From Chitinivorax sp. B (lineage in GTDB: Bacteria; Pseudomonadota; Gammaproteobacteria; Burkholderiales; SCOH01), in contig NZ_SCOH01000009.1 in assembly GCF_005503445.1 (NCBI RefSeq), positions 1-64,000 of the forward strand: DNA of 64,000 nucleotides, read 5' to 3'. This document shows, in pieces, positions 54,119 through 63,435 of the stretch. Both the position numbers and the translations under genes were made by a program. Numbering within the stretch: position 1 is the first letter of the stretch; the number at the start of each line of letters is the position of its first letter. The notes beneath the pieces were generated by a model that had not been told where the DNA came from, did not search any database, and saw only the letters and a list, made by a program, of their open reading frames with translations.

Positions 54119-56356
54119 TTACTTTTTGAACAGCTTCTGCAATTGATCGGTCAAAGCATCTCCTGCCTTCTTCTGAATATCTTGCTTGTGCTTGTCAAGC
54201 TGTTCGTTCAGCTTGGCCTTAGCGGTATCCTGCAGTAGATCGCGATAATCCAGTGCATAAGTGGGTGCCAGCAATGAACCCTTTACACGCACTGGGACAG
54301 TGACCCCCTTGAGCTGATCCAGATCACGACCTTCCTGCCCCTTGCTGGTACCGACAATACTGGCCTTCAGCAGGTAATCGAGTGTTTTTTCCGGCAAATT
54401 GATATCACCAGCCCCCGCCAGACGCAGCAACGGGGATTTGGCTGACAGATCTTCGTTGTGTGCGATGCCATTACGAATGGCAAATGACGCCGCCAGCTCT
54501 GCAAAATCCGTCTTCTCTGTCGCACTGGCTGGCTTGACCTGCTCACCAGACATTTGCGACATGGTCGCTTTGGCTTGACGCAGTGTGGCACCGATATTGA
54601 TACCTTTGATCGAGCCATCCCGCATTTGTGCTGCGAAATTACCGTTCAAATTGCGAGTCAGCTGATCTACGTTGCCACCTTGAGTCGTCAGATTGGCCTG
54701 CAGATTACCATGACCTTCCAATCTGTCATTTTTTGCAAGGGTTGCCACCATCTTGCCAATGTCGACATTGGATGCTTTGGGATTCAACACAAAACGTGGG
54801 GCGGCAGTCGTTGTTGCCGATGCCGAGCCGGCCAGATTGCCACCGAACAGGTTGAGGCTGAATGGTGCCAGTTGCACTTGACCATTGCCAGCTTTCAATT
54901 CAACGTTGACATCATTCATTTTGATGTCGCCATACTGCAGCGAGCCAATCTTGGCTTTGCCTTGTGCATTCAGGGTTTTCAGGCCAGATAAATCGATATT
55001 GCCTGCCGCGGCCGTCTTTCCAGCAGGGGCAGGTGCCTTTTCTGAGGCAGATGCCGCTGCCAGATAACGATTGACGTTCAGCTGATCAATGGCCAAGTCA
55101 AAGCGATAAAACGGTTTCGCCAGATTGTCGATCGCTGCATCCAGATTGATTCGGGATTCATCAAGCACACCGGCCAATTTCATGTTGGCCTGTTTGGGGG
55201 ATGCCAGTGCATGACCGGCCAGATTGAACGCCACTTTACCACCCTTGGCTTGAGCAACGGCCGCATCACCTTGCAACTTGAGTTGAGGTAAATTCAGTTG
55301 CAATGTAGTCAAGGCCAGCGACAAGGGGCTTTGCATCGTCACGTTGACATGCTGAGCCCCCTGCTTGAATTCAACATTGGCGGCAAATTGCTTAGCCTGC
55401 ACTTGATTATCTGCGCCACTCAAGCCATCGATACGCAGCTTGGCATCGACATCACGACTCCCTTTCACGGTCACATTCAGCTCTATCGCATCGCCCGTCA
55501 CCTTGGAAGTGGTCAGATTCAGCTTGGGTGCTTCCAGCTTGGCATTGAGCGTGTCTTGTTGCAGTTTGCCATCCAAAGTCAACTCCAGGTCATCCACCTG
55601 ATAACTATTGGCCTTCTGGTCAATGGTCACATCGCCACTGATGGCCAGCACCATGGCTTTCAAGGTGTCCATCTCACCTTTGGTACCAAACTTGATACCT
55701 TTGAAACTATACTGCCCTTGTTCGGCATCCAGACTGGCATCCCCCTGTAATGTCACCACCAGATTGACCGCCGGCGCTGAATTCACAAAGGTCGTTTCCA
55801 GGTCGATATCGTTGACCGCCTTGGGGCTGACCGCCCCCGTCTTCACGTTGAGTGTCCGCAATTCGGTTTTGCGTTTTTGCTGCTGATCATCGAAAACCAG
55901 CCCAGAATCACTGAGTTTGATATGGTCGATCTCCAGTTCCAGCGGGCTACTTTTCTCGTCCTTCTTCATCAAGTCAGCAATGTTCAAGGTGCCGTCGGGT
56001 TTGCGAATCAAATTGGCATGCAAGCCACCGGCTTCAATTTCGTCGATCACGTAGCGTTTTGACAACAACGGCCAAAGCTGCAGTGAAACCCGTGCTGAAT
56101 CCAGCCTCAGAAATTCCTTGTCACTTTGATGCTCCGAAAGGCTGAGCTTGCCGATACGAGCACCAATCGACGGGAATAAACTGAGTGTAATGTCACCGTC
56201 AATCCGCAAAGTACGCTGCTTCTCTGTTTTGACCAGCTCAATGATCTGGGGTTTAAGCGTATTCGGGTCGAATGTCAGTGCCACTACTGTGACTACACCG
56301 ACCAATACCGCAGCCACACCGCCGACCCCATAAAGCACATAACGAAGAGAACGCAT
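54119..56356 (-). CDS. asmA: AsmA family envelope protein
   Basis: This 745-residue protein is anchored by one N-terminal helix (about residues 5-28), with a long periplasmic part. The conserved start FDPNTLKPQIIELVKTEKQR then LRIDGDITLSLFPSIGARIG is diagnostic for AsmA, a VPS13/TamB-like lipid-transport-type family that affects outer-membrane composition. The C-terminal AsmA domain includes LTRNLNGNFAAQMRDGSIKG, INIGATLRQAKA and LLRLAGAGDINLPEKTLDYL. The last 45 residues are a Lys/Gln-rich helix. A terminator hairpin lies just upstream, so it is transcribed on its own. Confidence 0.92.
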   Translation of the reverse strand: MRSLRYVLYGVGGVAAVLVGVVTVVALTFDPNTLKPQIIELVKTEKQRTLRIDGDITLSLFPSIGARIGKLSLSEHQSDKEFLRLDSARVSLQLWPLLSKRYVIDEIEAGGLHANLIRKPDGTLNIADLMKKDEKSSPLELEIDHIKLSDSGLVFDDQQQKRKTELRTLNVKTGAVSPKAVNDIDLETTFVNSAPAVNLVVTLQGDASLDAEQGQYSFKGIKFGTKGEMDTLKAMVLAISGDVTIDQKANSYQVDDLELTLDGKLQQDTLNAKLEAPKLNLTTSKVTGDAIELNVTVKGSRDVDAKLRIDGLSGADNQVQAKQFAANVEFKQGAQHVNVTMQSPLSLALTTLQLNLPQLKLQGDAAVAQAKGGKVAFNLAGHALASPKQANMKLAGVLDESRINLDAAIDNLAKPFYRFDLAIDQLNVNRYLAAASASEKAPAPAGKTAAAGNIDLSGLKTLNAQGKAKIGSLQYGDIKMNDVNVELKAGNGQVQLAPFSLNLFGGNLAGSASATTTAAPRFVLNPKASNVDIGKMVATLAKNDRLEGHGNLQANLTTQGGNVDQLTRNLNGNFAAQMRDGSIKGINIGATLRQAKATMSQMSGEQVKPASATEKTDFAELAASFAIRNGIAHNEDLSAKSPLLRLAGAGDINLPEKTLDYLLKASIVGTSKGQEGRDLDQLKGVTVPVRVKGSLLAPTYALDYRDLLQDTAKAKLNEQLDKHKQDIQKKAGDALTDQLQKLFKK

Positions 56357-56373
56357 TGCAATTCACCTGGATG

Positions 56374-56401
56374 GAAAACAAAACGGGTGGAAACCCACCC
56401 G
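56374..56401 (-). terminator. Intrinsic terminator of the HbpS-like gene
   Basis: On the minus strand CGGGTGG-GTTT-CCACCCG is followed by TTTTGTTTTC. It lies about 100 nt after the HbpS-like stop and immediately before the asmA start. Confidence 0.8.
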
Positions 56402-56503
56402 CTGCTTTTTAGCACAGCCAGCCTGAATCGTGGCTGTCTTATTTATAGTGCAAACCTCACCAACACTGGGACATCTACATGTGATACCCCGCCAGGAACA
56501 CCA

Positions 56504-57043
56504 TTATCCTCGATAGAACAATCGCATACCAACCAGCCAATCCCCCCAGCCGGAGGTCACCGTGATACCGCGAGTGCCGTTCATCCCTCGTCCGAACGCC
56601 AAACGGCGCTCCAAAAACCGGCTTGCACCAAGCTGGGCACAGTGCTCGTCCTGTTTGATGGACGATGCGCCACCCACGCCTATTGCCCCGATCACAGCCT
56701 TGTCCACACGCAGCAATACCCCACCATCGACACGCTCTGCATAGTTCGACAGTGCGAATTTGCTGGTCCGCAAGGCCCGTTGCTGACTGGTTGCCAGCGA
56801 ATCCAGCGAGGCTGATTCACCCCGTTGCAGAACATGTAGACGTCCATGATGGTCCACCACCGTGGCAGACACTGGCAGGCCCTTGGCCTGACAGGCATCA
56901 ATGGCAGCCAACGCAGCTTCACTGGCCAAGGCTGGGGTCAATTTGTCGGGTATCACCTCTGCGGCGTGAACGCCCGCTACCCATAACCACCCGGTTACAC
57001 CATACATGGCCAGGAGTGTAGGAGCAAAACGGTAAGACTTCAT
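56504..57043 (-). CDS. Exported HbpS/GlcG-family heme-binding-like protein
   Basis: This 179-residue protein has a signal peptide (SYRFAPTLLAMYGVTGWLWV then AGVHA) and a DUF336 (HbpS/GlcG) domain: ASEAALAAIDACQAKGLPVS, TVVDHHGRLHVLQRGESASL and VDKAVIGAIGVGGASSIKQD. The family binds heme or small molecules in the periplasm. Past the normal family end (QDEHCAQLG) there are about 40 extra residues, SRFLERRLAFGRGMNGTRGI and onward, with no family similarity. This may mean a frameshift near the 3' end or a real extension. The start ATG follows AAGGAAATACC. Confidence 0.82.
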   Translation of the reverse strand: MKSYRFAPTLLAMYGVTGWLWVAGVHAAEVIPDKLTPALASEAALAAIDACQAKGLPVSATVVDHHGRLHVLQRGESASLDSLATSQQRALRTSKFALSNYAERVDGGVLLRVDKAVIGAIGVGGASSIKQDEHCAQLGASRFLERRLAFGRGMNGTRGITVTSGWGDWLVGMRLFYRG

Positions 57044-57309
57044 GGTATTTCCTTTATCACGGGTATTCCGGACATGCTTCCGCGAAGGACAAAATTGGCG
57101 GGACGCAAAATCGATCCAACTCGTGTTACATGTATTTGGCATTGCCCTGTGGACAGCCCGCCAGGTAATTGGTTTCCGCACAGGTTCTGCAAATTTTCAG
57201 TACTGGCTGATTATTTGGCCGATTGATATACATCCTGATCCAGTTTCAAAGCAGACCCAACTGTTTTTGTCGGCGTATTTTGCGCTGTCTGCGCTATAAT
57301 CCAGCCCAT

Positions 57310-57373
57310 CCCGAGGAGCGCTGCGAGGTACACATGAACCCCAGGCTCGGTACCGAATCAACTGCGCTCACCT
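57310..57373 (+). ncRNA. S-adenosylhomocysteine (SAH) riboswitch
   Basis: The leader of ahcY carries the SAH aptamer. CCGAG (57311-57315) pairs with CTCGG (57346-57350) to form P1/P2, around the conserved GAGCGCTGC and CCCAGGCTCGG core. GAGCGC (57316-57321) can form the LL-type pseudoknot with GCGCTC (57364-57369). A TATAAT -10 box at 57295-57300 places the transcript start near 57307, so the aptamer begins almost at the 5' end. A hairpin (GGGATGC...GCATCCC, 57394-57419) lies between the aptamer and the ribosome site. The family is an ON switch for SAH recycling; translational control fits the absence of a T run. Confidence 0.93.
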
Positions 57374-57446
57374 GAATAACCCGTGCCGGACACGGGATGC
57401 TTGGGTGAGCTTGCATCCCACCGGCCACACGTCAAGGAATTGAAAT

Positions 57447-58856
57447 ATGAACGCTGTGGTTGACAAGAATTTCACCGATTTCAAAGTAGCCGACATGTCG
57501 CTGGCCGACTGGGGCCGCAAGGAAATCCGCATTGCTGAAACCGAGATGCCCGGCCTGATGGCCCTGCGCACCGAATACGGCCGCGAACAGCCACTGCGTG
57601 GCGCACGCATTGCTGGCTCCCTGCACATGACCATCCAGACAGCAGTCCTGATCGAAACGTTGAAAGCATTGGGTGCCGATGTCCGTTGGGCATCGTGCAA
57701 CATTTTCTCGACACAGGACCATGCTGCAGCAGCCATCGCCGCATCGGGTACACCAGTCTTCGCTTACAAAGGCGAGTCGCTGGAAGAATACTGGGATTAC
57801 TCGCATCGCATCTTCGAATTTGCCGATGGCGCAAACATGATCCTGGACGATGGTGGCGATGCCACCCTGCTGTTGATTCTGGGCGCAAAGGCCGAACAGG
57901 ATATGTCGGTTGTCTCCCACCCGACCAATGAAGAAGAAAAAGCGCTGTTCGCGGCCATTCGCAAACGGGTGGCCGAACAACCGGGCTGGTATTCAAAACA
58001 GTTGGCGGGTATCAAAGGTGTAACCGAAGAAACCACCACAGGTGTGAAGCGCCTGTACCAGATGGCCACTGAAGGCACCCTGCCTTTCCCGGCCATCAAT
58101 GTGAATGATTCGGTGACCAAGTCCAAGTTCGACAACCTGTATGGTTGCCGTGAATCGCTGGTGGATGGCATCAAACGTGCCACCGATGTGATGATCGCTG
58201 GTAAGGTGGCCATTGTTGCTGGTTACGGTGATGTTGGTAAGGGTTGTGCACAGTCACTGCGCGGCCTGGGTGCCACCGTATGGATCACCGAAATCGATCC
58301 GATCTGCGCGCTGCAGGCAGCAATGGAAGGCTACCGCGTCGTGACGATGGATGAAGCCTGCGACAAGGCCGACATCTTCGTTACCGCCACAGGCAACGTG
58401 AACGTGATCGCCCATGATCACATGAAGAAAATGCGCGATCAGGCCATCGTCTGCAATATCGGTCATTTTGACAGCGAGATCGATGTGGCCAGCTTGCGCC
58501 AATACCAGTGGGAAAACATCAAGCCACAAGTCGATCACATCATTTTCCCGGATGGCAAACGCATCATCATGTTGGCGGAAGGTCGTCTGGTCAACCTGGG
58601 TTGCGCAACCGGCCACCCAAGCTTTGTGATGAGCAACTCGTTCACCAACCAGACCTTGGCGCAAATCGAACTGTTCACCCGTGGCGACCAGTACAGCAAC
58701 AGTGTGTTCGTGTTGCCTAAGCATCTGGACGAGAAAGTGGCACGCCTGCACCTGGCAAGGATCGGTGCGCGGCTGACCACGCTGACTGATGAACAGTCAA
58801 CCTACCTGGGTCTGCAGAAGGATGGTCCGTTCAAACCAGAACATTATCGCTACTGA
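57447..58856 (+). CDS. ahcY: Adenosylhomocysteinase (SAH hydrolase)
   Basis: This 469-residue cytosolic, NAD-containing enzyme splits S-adenosylhomocysteine into adenosine and homocysteine, relieving inhibition of methyltransferases. Family blocks are [58 protein letters not shown], the NAD fold [30 protein letters not shown] and the C-terminal [19 protein letters not shown]...[20 protein letters not shown], which closes the neighbouring active site. AAGGA lies 9 nt before the ATG. It is governed by the SAH riboswitch in its leader and ends at a strong terminator. Homocysteine made here is the substrate of MetE. Confidence 0.97.
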   Translation: MNAVVDKNFTDFKVADMSLADWGRKEIRIAETEMPGLMALRTEYGREQPLRGARIAGSLHMTIQTAVLIETLKALGADVRWASCNIFSTQDHAAAAIAASGTPVFAYKGESLEEYWDYSHRIFEFADGANMILDDGGDATLLLILGAKAEQDMSVVSHPTNEEEKALFAAIRKRVAEQPGWYSKQLAGIKGVTEETTTGVKRLYQMATEGTLPFPAINVNDSVTKSKFDNLYGCRESLVDGIKRATDVMIAGKVAIVAGYGDVGKGCAQSLRGLGATVWITEIDPICALQAAMEGYRVVTMDEACDKADIFVTATGNVNVIAHDHMKKMRDQAIVCNIGHFDSEIDVASLRQYQWENIKPQVDHIIFPDGKRIIMLAEGRLVNLGCATGHPSFVMSNSFTNQTLAQIELFTRGDQYSNSVFVLPKHLDEKVARLHLARIGARLTTLTDEQSTYLGLQKDGPFKPEHYRY

Positions 58857-58888
58857 TCTGGGTAGTTGGCCAAGTTACATGGCCATTG

Positions 58889-58916
58889 AAAAGCCGCTCA
58901 GGGAGCGGCTTTTTTC
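58889..58916 (+). terminator. Intrinsic terminator of ahcY
   Basis: AAAAGCCGCTC-AGG-GAGCGGCTTTT with two further T residues lies 33 nt past the ahcY stop. The convergent sulP gene ends at the T run. Confidence 0.92.
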
Positions 58917-60633
58917 ATGGATGGTGATGACCCGTTCCCGGTGGGGACATGCCATCATGAGCGCCCACGTCACGGATGGTATCAGGCCGATTGGTCATCA
59001 CATTGTCGGCATAGGCAAGTGCCGCAGTGAACGTATCAAAATGACGAATACGCCCATCGGCCAGCAATTCTGCCCTGACCAGCTTGCCCTGCACTCGCTC
59101 GTTGGCCTCGCACAGCACCACCAGCACATGCCGTTTGGCGAGTTGCTGGATGACCTCCTCAAGGGTCAGCAAGCCAGTGATATCCATGAACGGCACACGC
59201 TTTAGCCGTAATATCAGCACCTTTGGATCGGTGTGGGTATGCACCAAAGCCCGTTCAAAGTTTTCCACCGCACCAAAGAAAAATGGCCCTTCAATGCTGT
59301 AAACCAATACCTTGGGTGGCAAGGCCATCAGCCCTTGATACACCAGTTCCAGCTGCAGTTCCTTCTCGGACAACTGCTGAACTTCCACGCTTTCCGACAT
59401 TCGCCGCAGAAAATGCAACGTGGCCAGAATCACACCGATGTTGACCGCCACGACCAGATCCGCGAATACCGTCAGGCAAAAGGTGATCAGTAAAATTGCC
59501 ACATCTGCACGTGGTGCACGACGCACGATACGGACCACATGCCGCATCTCGCTCATGTTGTAAGCCACGACGAACAGGATGGCCGCCAGTGCAGCCAACG
59601 GAATGTGTTGTGCCAAAGGCGCCAAGAACAATACGATCAGCAACAAGGTAATGGCATGCACGATACCGGACAACGGACTGGATCCACCATTACGGATATT
59701 GGTGGCAGTACGGGCAATGGCACCTGTGGCAGCAAAACCGCCAAACAGTGGAGAGACCATGTTGGCAATACCCTGCCCGATCAGCTCCTGATTCGAATCA
59801 TGCTTGGTACCAGCCATTCCATCGGCCACCACCGCGGATAACAAAGATTCGATCGCTCCCAGCATGGCGATGGTGAAAGCCGGGCCAATCAATTCAAGTA
59901 CCCTGGACAATGTCACGGTGGGTACCGTCAAACTGGGTAAGCCCTGTGGAATACCGCCAAAAGCACTGCCAATGGTAATCACGCCATCAAATTGAAATAC
60001 CGACTGCATGACAGTTGCCACGATCAGGGCCAGTAACGGGCCCGGCACACGCTTCAATCCCGGTATTCGCGCACCATACAGCACCAGCAACAAGCAGCCC
60101 AGCGATAACAACGTCGTAGCAAGATGCAATTGCGGCAAAGCAATCAGCAAATGCCACCATTTCTGATGGAAATGGTCACCTGTAACGTTGGGTAAGCCGA
60201 AGAAATCCTTCCATTGCCCGACCCAGATAATCACGGCAATGCCCGCTGTGAAACCAACAATCACCGGGTCCGGGATGAATTTGATGATACTGCCCAGTCT
60301 AGCCACCCCCAGCGCCAGGAGCATGATACCGGCCATCAGCGTCGCGATCTGCAAGCCATCAATGCCATGCTTGGCTGTGATACCCGCGAGGATCACGATG
60401 AAGGCACCTGTTGGGCCACTGATCTGCATCCGCGTGCCGCCGAACAGTGATGTCAGCAAACCAGCGACAATGGCCGTATACAAACCCTGCTCGGGCTTCG
60501 CGCCAGATGCAATGGCAAAGGCCATCGACAATGGCAACGCCACCACGCCAACAATCATGCCGGCAATCAGGTTGTTGATCAGATGTGTTCGCTTGAAAAG
60601 TCCGGCTTGCCAGGCTTCACGGAGCGCAATCAT
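58915..60633 (-). CDS. SulP-family anion permease with STAS domain
   Basis: The 572-residue inner-membrane transporter is of the SLC26/SulP group, which moves sulfate, bicarbonate or dicarboxylates. About residues 20-420 hold the 10-14 helices, including GVVALPLSMAFAIASGAKPE, FGGTRMQISGPTGAFIVILA and VSPLFGGFAATGAIARTATN. A cytoplasmic STAS domain follows (about residues 440-550) with YSIEGPFFFGAVENFERAL and LRLKRVPFMDITGLLTLEEV. The SAMPAIAR-like marker of E. coli DauA is altered to FAATGAIARTATN. The anion cannot be assigned. A DUF1289 gene ends 9 bp upstream, so they are likely co-transcribed. Confidence 0.9.
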   Translation of the reverse strand: MIALREAWQAGLFKRTHLINNLIAGMIVGVVALPLSMAFAIASGAKPEQGLYTAIVAGLLTSLFGGTRMQISGPTGAFIVILAGITAKHGIDGLQIATLMAGIMLLALGVARLGSIIKFIPDPVIVGFTAGIAVIIWVGQWKDFFGLPNVTGDHFHQKWWHLLIALPQLHLATTLLSLGCLLLVLYGARIPGLKRVPGPLLALIVATVMQSVFQFDGVITIGSAFGGIPQGLPSLTVPTVTLSRVLELIGPAFTIAMLGAIESLLSAVVADGMAGTKHDSNQELIGQGIANMVSPLFGGFAATGAIARTATNIRNGGSSPLSGIVHAITLLLIVLFLAPLAQHIPLAALAAILFVVAYNMSEMRHVVRIVRRAPRADVAILLITFCLTVFADLVVAVNIGVILATLHFLRRMSESVEVQQLSEKELQLELVYQGLMALPPKVLVYSIEGPFFFGAVENFERALVHTHTDPKVLILRLKRVPFMDITGLLTLEEVIQQLAKRHVLVVLCEANERVQGKLVRAELLADGRIRHFDTFTAALAYADNVMTNRPDTIRDVGAHDGMSPPGTGHHHP

Positions 60634-60642
60634 GTCATTGAC

Positions 60643-60855
60643 TTAGCTGTTTACAGTACCACGTGACAGCCAGGGCGGTGCCATATCCAAGGCTTGCCAG
60701 TGATCTTCAAGCCGCTGCCAGACGGCTTCCTTTTGCTGTTCTGTCATTGCAACCCAGTTGGCAACCTCGATAAATGTCCGGCCGCAACCTACGCATACTT
60801 CATCACCCAGGGCGGTTGAACAACGGGCAATGCATGGAGAGTCTGGTCGTAACAC
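60643..60855 (-). CDS. DUF1289 family small Cys protein
   Basis: This 70-residue protein reads SPCIARCSTALGDEVCVGCG then RTFIEVANW. The four-Cys pattern C-x3-C and C-x2-C is the DUF1289 hallmark and looks like a small metal knuckle. The family is widespread next to unrelated enzymes, and its function is unknown. It starts the transcript that runs into sulP. Confidence 0.85.
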   Translation of the reverse strand: MLRPDSPCIARCSTALGDEVCVGCGRTFIEVANWVAMTEQQKEAVWQRLEDHWQALDMAPPWLSRGTVNS

Positions 60856-61033
60856 AGGGGGCTTCGGAAGAATGTCGAATGCTGTTAGTGTAGCCTATCC
60901 AGGCCGCACACTGCTTGCCACTTGCCATCCATCCCCCGGATTGCAGTATGCTGGGCGTCAACCCGACATGCGAATGTCAGATTGTGTATTTCGTCACGAC
61001 AAATAGCATTCACCCGGACAAGGAGTTTGTAAC

Positions 61034-61573
61034 ATGACAACGCAGCATGAAATCGCAATTCTGGCTGGTGGCTGCTTCTGGTGTCTGGAAGCAGTTTTTC
61101 GGCGCCTGCAAGGGGTGGTCAGTGTCACATCTGGCTATATCGGTGGTCATGTCGACCACCCCAGTTATCGTGAAGTATGTGATGGCCAGACTGGCCATGC
61201 CGAAGCGGTCAAAATCGAGTTTGCACCGGAACACATAGATTTTCAGGATTTACTGGATGTCTTTTTTGCCATTCACGACCCTACCACCTTGAATCGGCAA
61301 GGCAATGATGTCGGCACGCAGTATCGTTCCGCCATTTTCTATACCACGGAGCGCCAGCGGCAGGTCGCCGCCGCTACCATTGCCCGGTTGAATGCGGACA
61401 ATTCCTGGGGGGCATCGCTAGTAACCGAATTGGTGGAAGCTCGCCACTTTCATGATGCAGAACCGTATCACCTCGATTATTACAACCAACATCAAACACA
61501 ACCCTATTGTCAGTTGGTCATCTCACCCAAGCTCAACAAGGCCATCAAACAATTCGGTAATTTACTAAAATGA
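61034..61573 (+). CDS. msrA: Peptide methionine-(S)-sulfoxide reductase
   Basis: MsrA (179 residues) repairs oxidised methionine in proteins. The catalytic Cys14 lies in AGGCFWCLEAVF, followed by VVSVTSGYIGGHVDHPSYREVC, QDLLDVFFAIHDPT and the substrate region GNDVGTQYRSAIFYT. Cysteines near the C-terminus (PYCQLVI) can act in resolving. There is no signal peptide, so it is cytosolic. AAGGAG lies 8 nt upstream of the ATG. Single gene; a short spacer follows. Confidence 0.96.
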   Translation: MTTQHEIAILAGGCFWCLEAVFRRLQGVVSVTSGYIGGHVDHPSYREVCDGQTGHAEAVKIEFAPEHIDFQDLLDVFFAIHDPTTLNRQGNDVGTQYRSAIFYTTERQRQVAAATIARLNADNSWGASLVTELVEARHFHDAEPYHLDYYNQHQTQPYCQLVISPKLNKAIKQFGNLLK

Positions 61574-61743
61574 CATGCAATAGTGTGCATACTGAGTTGG
61601 ATCGGTATCACCGCTGACACACCCAGGTCTGGCCGCGCATGGAATGATCTGCCGGCCCGGGCGTTGACAAGACCAGGAATGAGTGGACAGCCCTGGCACT
61701 GCTGCCGGCATGGCTCATTCCCTACTCTGTAAGGGATCCATCG

Positions 61744-62466
61744 TTGTTGATCCGCATTCTACTTGCCCAAGTCATCCTGTTGCTGAGTACATCGGGCCGG
61801 GCTGCGGAATTGTCGTTACTGACCGAAGATTATCCACCGTTCAATTTCGAGATTGATGGCGAGGTCGCTGGCATTGCAACCGATATCCTGAAGCTGTTGG
61901 TCGATAAGGCCGAATTGAAAGCCAGTTACAAGATGTTGCCTTGGGCCAGGGCGCAAATGATGGCCCAACAGGCCGCGAATACTTGCATCTATTCAGCAGT
62001 ACGCAACCCCGAACGCGAAGCTCGTTACAAATGGATAGGCCCGTTGGTGGTGGATGACATGACTTTATTCACCCGCATCGATCACACCATCGCCCTGCAT
62101 GACTTGCAGGATGCCAAGCAATATCGGGTTGGTGGCTATATTGGGGATGCCTACACCAAGTATGTTGAAGCCCAAGGCGTGCCAGTCGAGATCTCCTCCC
62201 ATAACCGGTTGAACTTGCGCAAATTGATGGCCAAACGTATTGACTTCTGGGTGGCTGGCAGTTTGAACGGACGTTGGCTTGCCAAGAAAGAGGGGCTCAG
62301 TGACCGCATCAAGCCCGCGCTGCAATTTGGCAATCCCAGTGATGGTGCAATGTGGTTGGCCTGTCATCCTGCCACGGATCATGCCACGCTGGTCAAGTTG
62401 GCTGAAGCCCTGAAGCAGGCACACGAGAATGGTAGTATCGACCAGATACTGCATCGCTATCGTTGA
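61744..62466 (+). CDS. Family-3 periplasmic solute-binding protein, orphan
   Basis: This 240-residue exported protein of the SBP_bac_3 (amino-acid-binding) fold starts at a TTG supported by AAGGGA 7 nt upstream. Its signal peptide is IRILLAQVILLLSTSGRAAE. LLTEDYPPFNFEIDGEVAGI and ATDILKLLVDKAELKASYKM are the first lobe, and the Asp/Arg ligand residues lie in ARAQMMAQQAANTC and SAVRNPEREARYKW. No permease or ATPase is nearby, as is common for the YckB-like or PAS-like sensors of this fold in betaproteobacteria. An imperfect inverted repeat GGAATGAG...CTCATTCC (61677-61721) lies just upstream. The ligand is unknown. Confidence 0.83.
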   Translation: MLIRILLAQVILLLSTSGRAAELSLLTEDYPPFNFEIDGEVAGIATDILKLLVDKAELKASYKMLPWARAQMMAQQAANTCIYSAVRNPEREARYKWIGPLVVDDMTLFTRIDHTIALHDLQDAKQYRVGGYIGDAYTKYVEAQGVPVEISSHNRLNLRKLMAKRIDFWVAGSLNGRWLAKKEGLSDRIKPALQFGNPSDGAMWLACHPATDHATLVKLAEALKQAHENGSIDQILHRYR

Positions 62467-62476
62467 GTCTGTTTGT

Positions 62477-63370
62477 ATGGAGCTGTATTACACCGATCAT
62501 TTTGTCCTGCCGCTACCAACCGGACATCGCTTCCCCATGAGCAAGTATGTGTTGTTACGCGATCAGATCAGTACCTTTGCAAGCACCCGTCTGCATGAAG
62601 CCCCTGCAGCCAGTGACAACGAGCTGACCCTTGCCCACTCTTCGGATTATGTGCGAAGGGTTGTAGACGGAGCTCTGACTGCCAAGGAACAACGCGAAAT
62701 TGGCTTCCCCTGGAGCCCGGAGATGGTCGAACGATCGCGACGATCGGCGGGCGCCACCATCGCAGCCTGCCGATCCGCCCTCTCGCACGGTTGTGGCGCC
62801 AACCTTGCTGGCGGTACCCACCATGCCCATGTGGACAAAGGCAGCGGCTTTTGCGTATTCAACGATTCTGTGATTGCACCACGGGTACTACAACGCGAAG
62901 GCCTGATCAGGCGAGCCTTGGTGGTGGATCTCGATGTGCATCAAGGTAACGGCACCGCCGCCATCCTACGACACGATCCCAGCATCTATACTTTTTCCGT
63001 GCATGGTAAAAAGAATTTTCCGTTCCGCAAGGAACCCAGCGATCGGGATATAGAGTTGGATGATGACACTGGTGATGAATTTTATCTTTCGGTACTGGCG
63101 ACGGCCTTGCCGCAAGTCATGGCAGCCGCTCGACCAGATCTGGTGATCTACTTGGCGGGTGCCGACCCGTTGGCCGCAGATCGGCTTGGCCGATTGTCGC
63201 TGAGCCTGGCCGGCTTGCGTGCACGTGACGAATTGGTGTTTCAGCAGTGTGATGCTGCCGGTGTGCCAATCGCCATCAGCATGGGTGGTGGTTATGCAGA
63301 GCCAATCGAACTGACAGTAGCGGCTCACACGCAGACCTTGCGCCACGCAGTTCAACGTTATTGTAGTTGA
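62477..63370 (+). CDS. Histone deacetylase-family (AcuC/HdaH-like) hydrolase
   Basis: This 297-residue zinc amidohydrolase starts MELYYTDHFVLPLPTGHRFP. It has the tandem-His site GGTHHAHVDKGSGFCVFND (about residues 112-130), the zinc-binding Asp/His in DLDVHQGNGTA (about 153-163) and the last Asp in GADPLAADRLGRL (about 234-246). In place of the usual catalytic Tyr the C-terminal block reads SMGGGYAE. Bacterial members deacetylate acetyl-polyamines, acetyl-CoA synthetase or other acyl-amides. It begins 10 bp after the binding-protein stop, so co-transcription is likely. Substrate unknown. Confidence 0.9.
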   Translation: MELYYTDHFVLPLPTGHRFPMSKYVLLRDQISTFASTRLHEAPAASDNELTLAHSSDYVRRVVDGALTAKEQREIGFPWSPEMVERSRRSAGATIAACRSALSHGCGANLAGGTHHAHVDKGSGFCVFNDSVIAPRVLQREGLIRRALVVDLDVHQGNGTAAILRHDPSIYTFSVHGKKNFPFRKEPSDRDIELDDDTGDEFYLSVLATALPQVMAAARPDLVIYLAGADPLAADRLGRLSLSLAGLRARDELVFQQCDAAGVPIAISMGGGYAEPIELTVAAHTQTLRHAVQRYCS

Positions 63371-63435
63371 TCGGTCATCGAGAACCTTTTGCCCACCCAG
63401 CAGTCTATCGGCTATTACTCTTTGTGGAGAACACA

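Noticed and set aside
61641-61722. Inverted repeats before the family-3 binding protein as a riboswitch
   Set aside because: The pairing is imperfect and matches no aptamer class I know; it is noted only in the gene entry.
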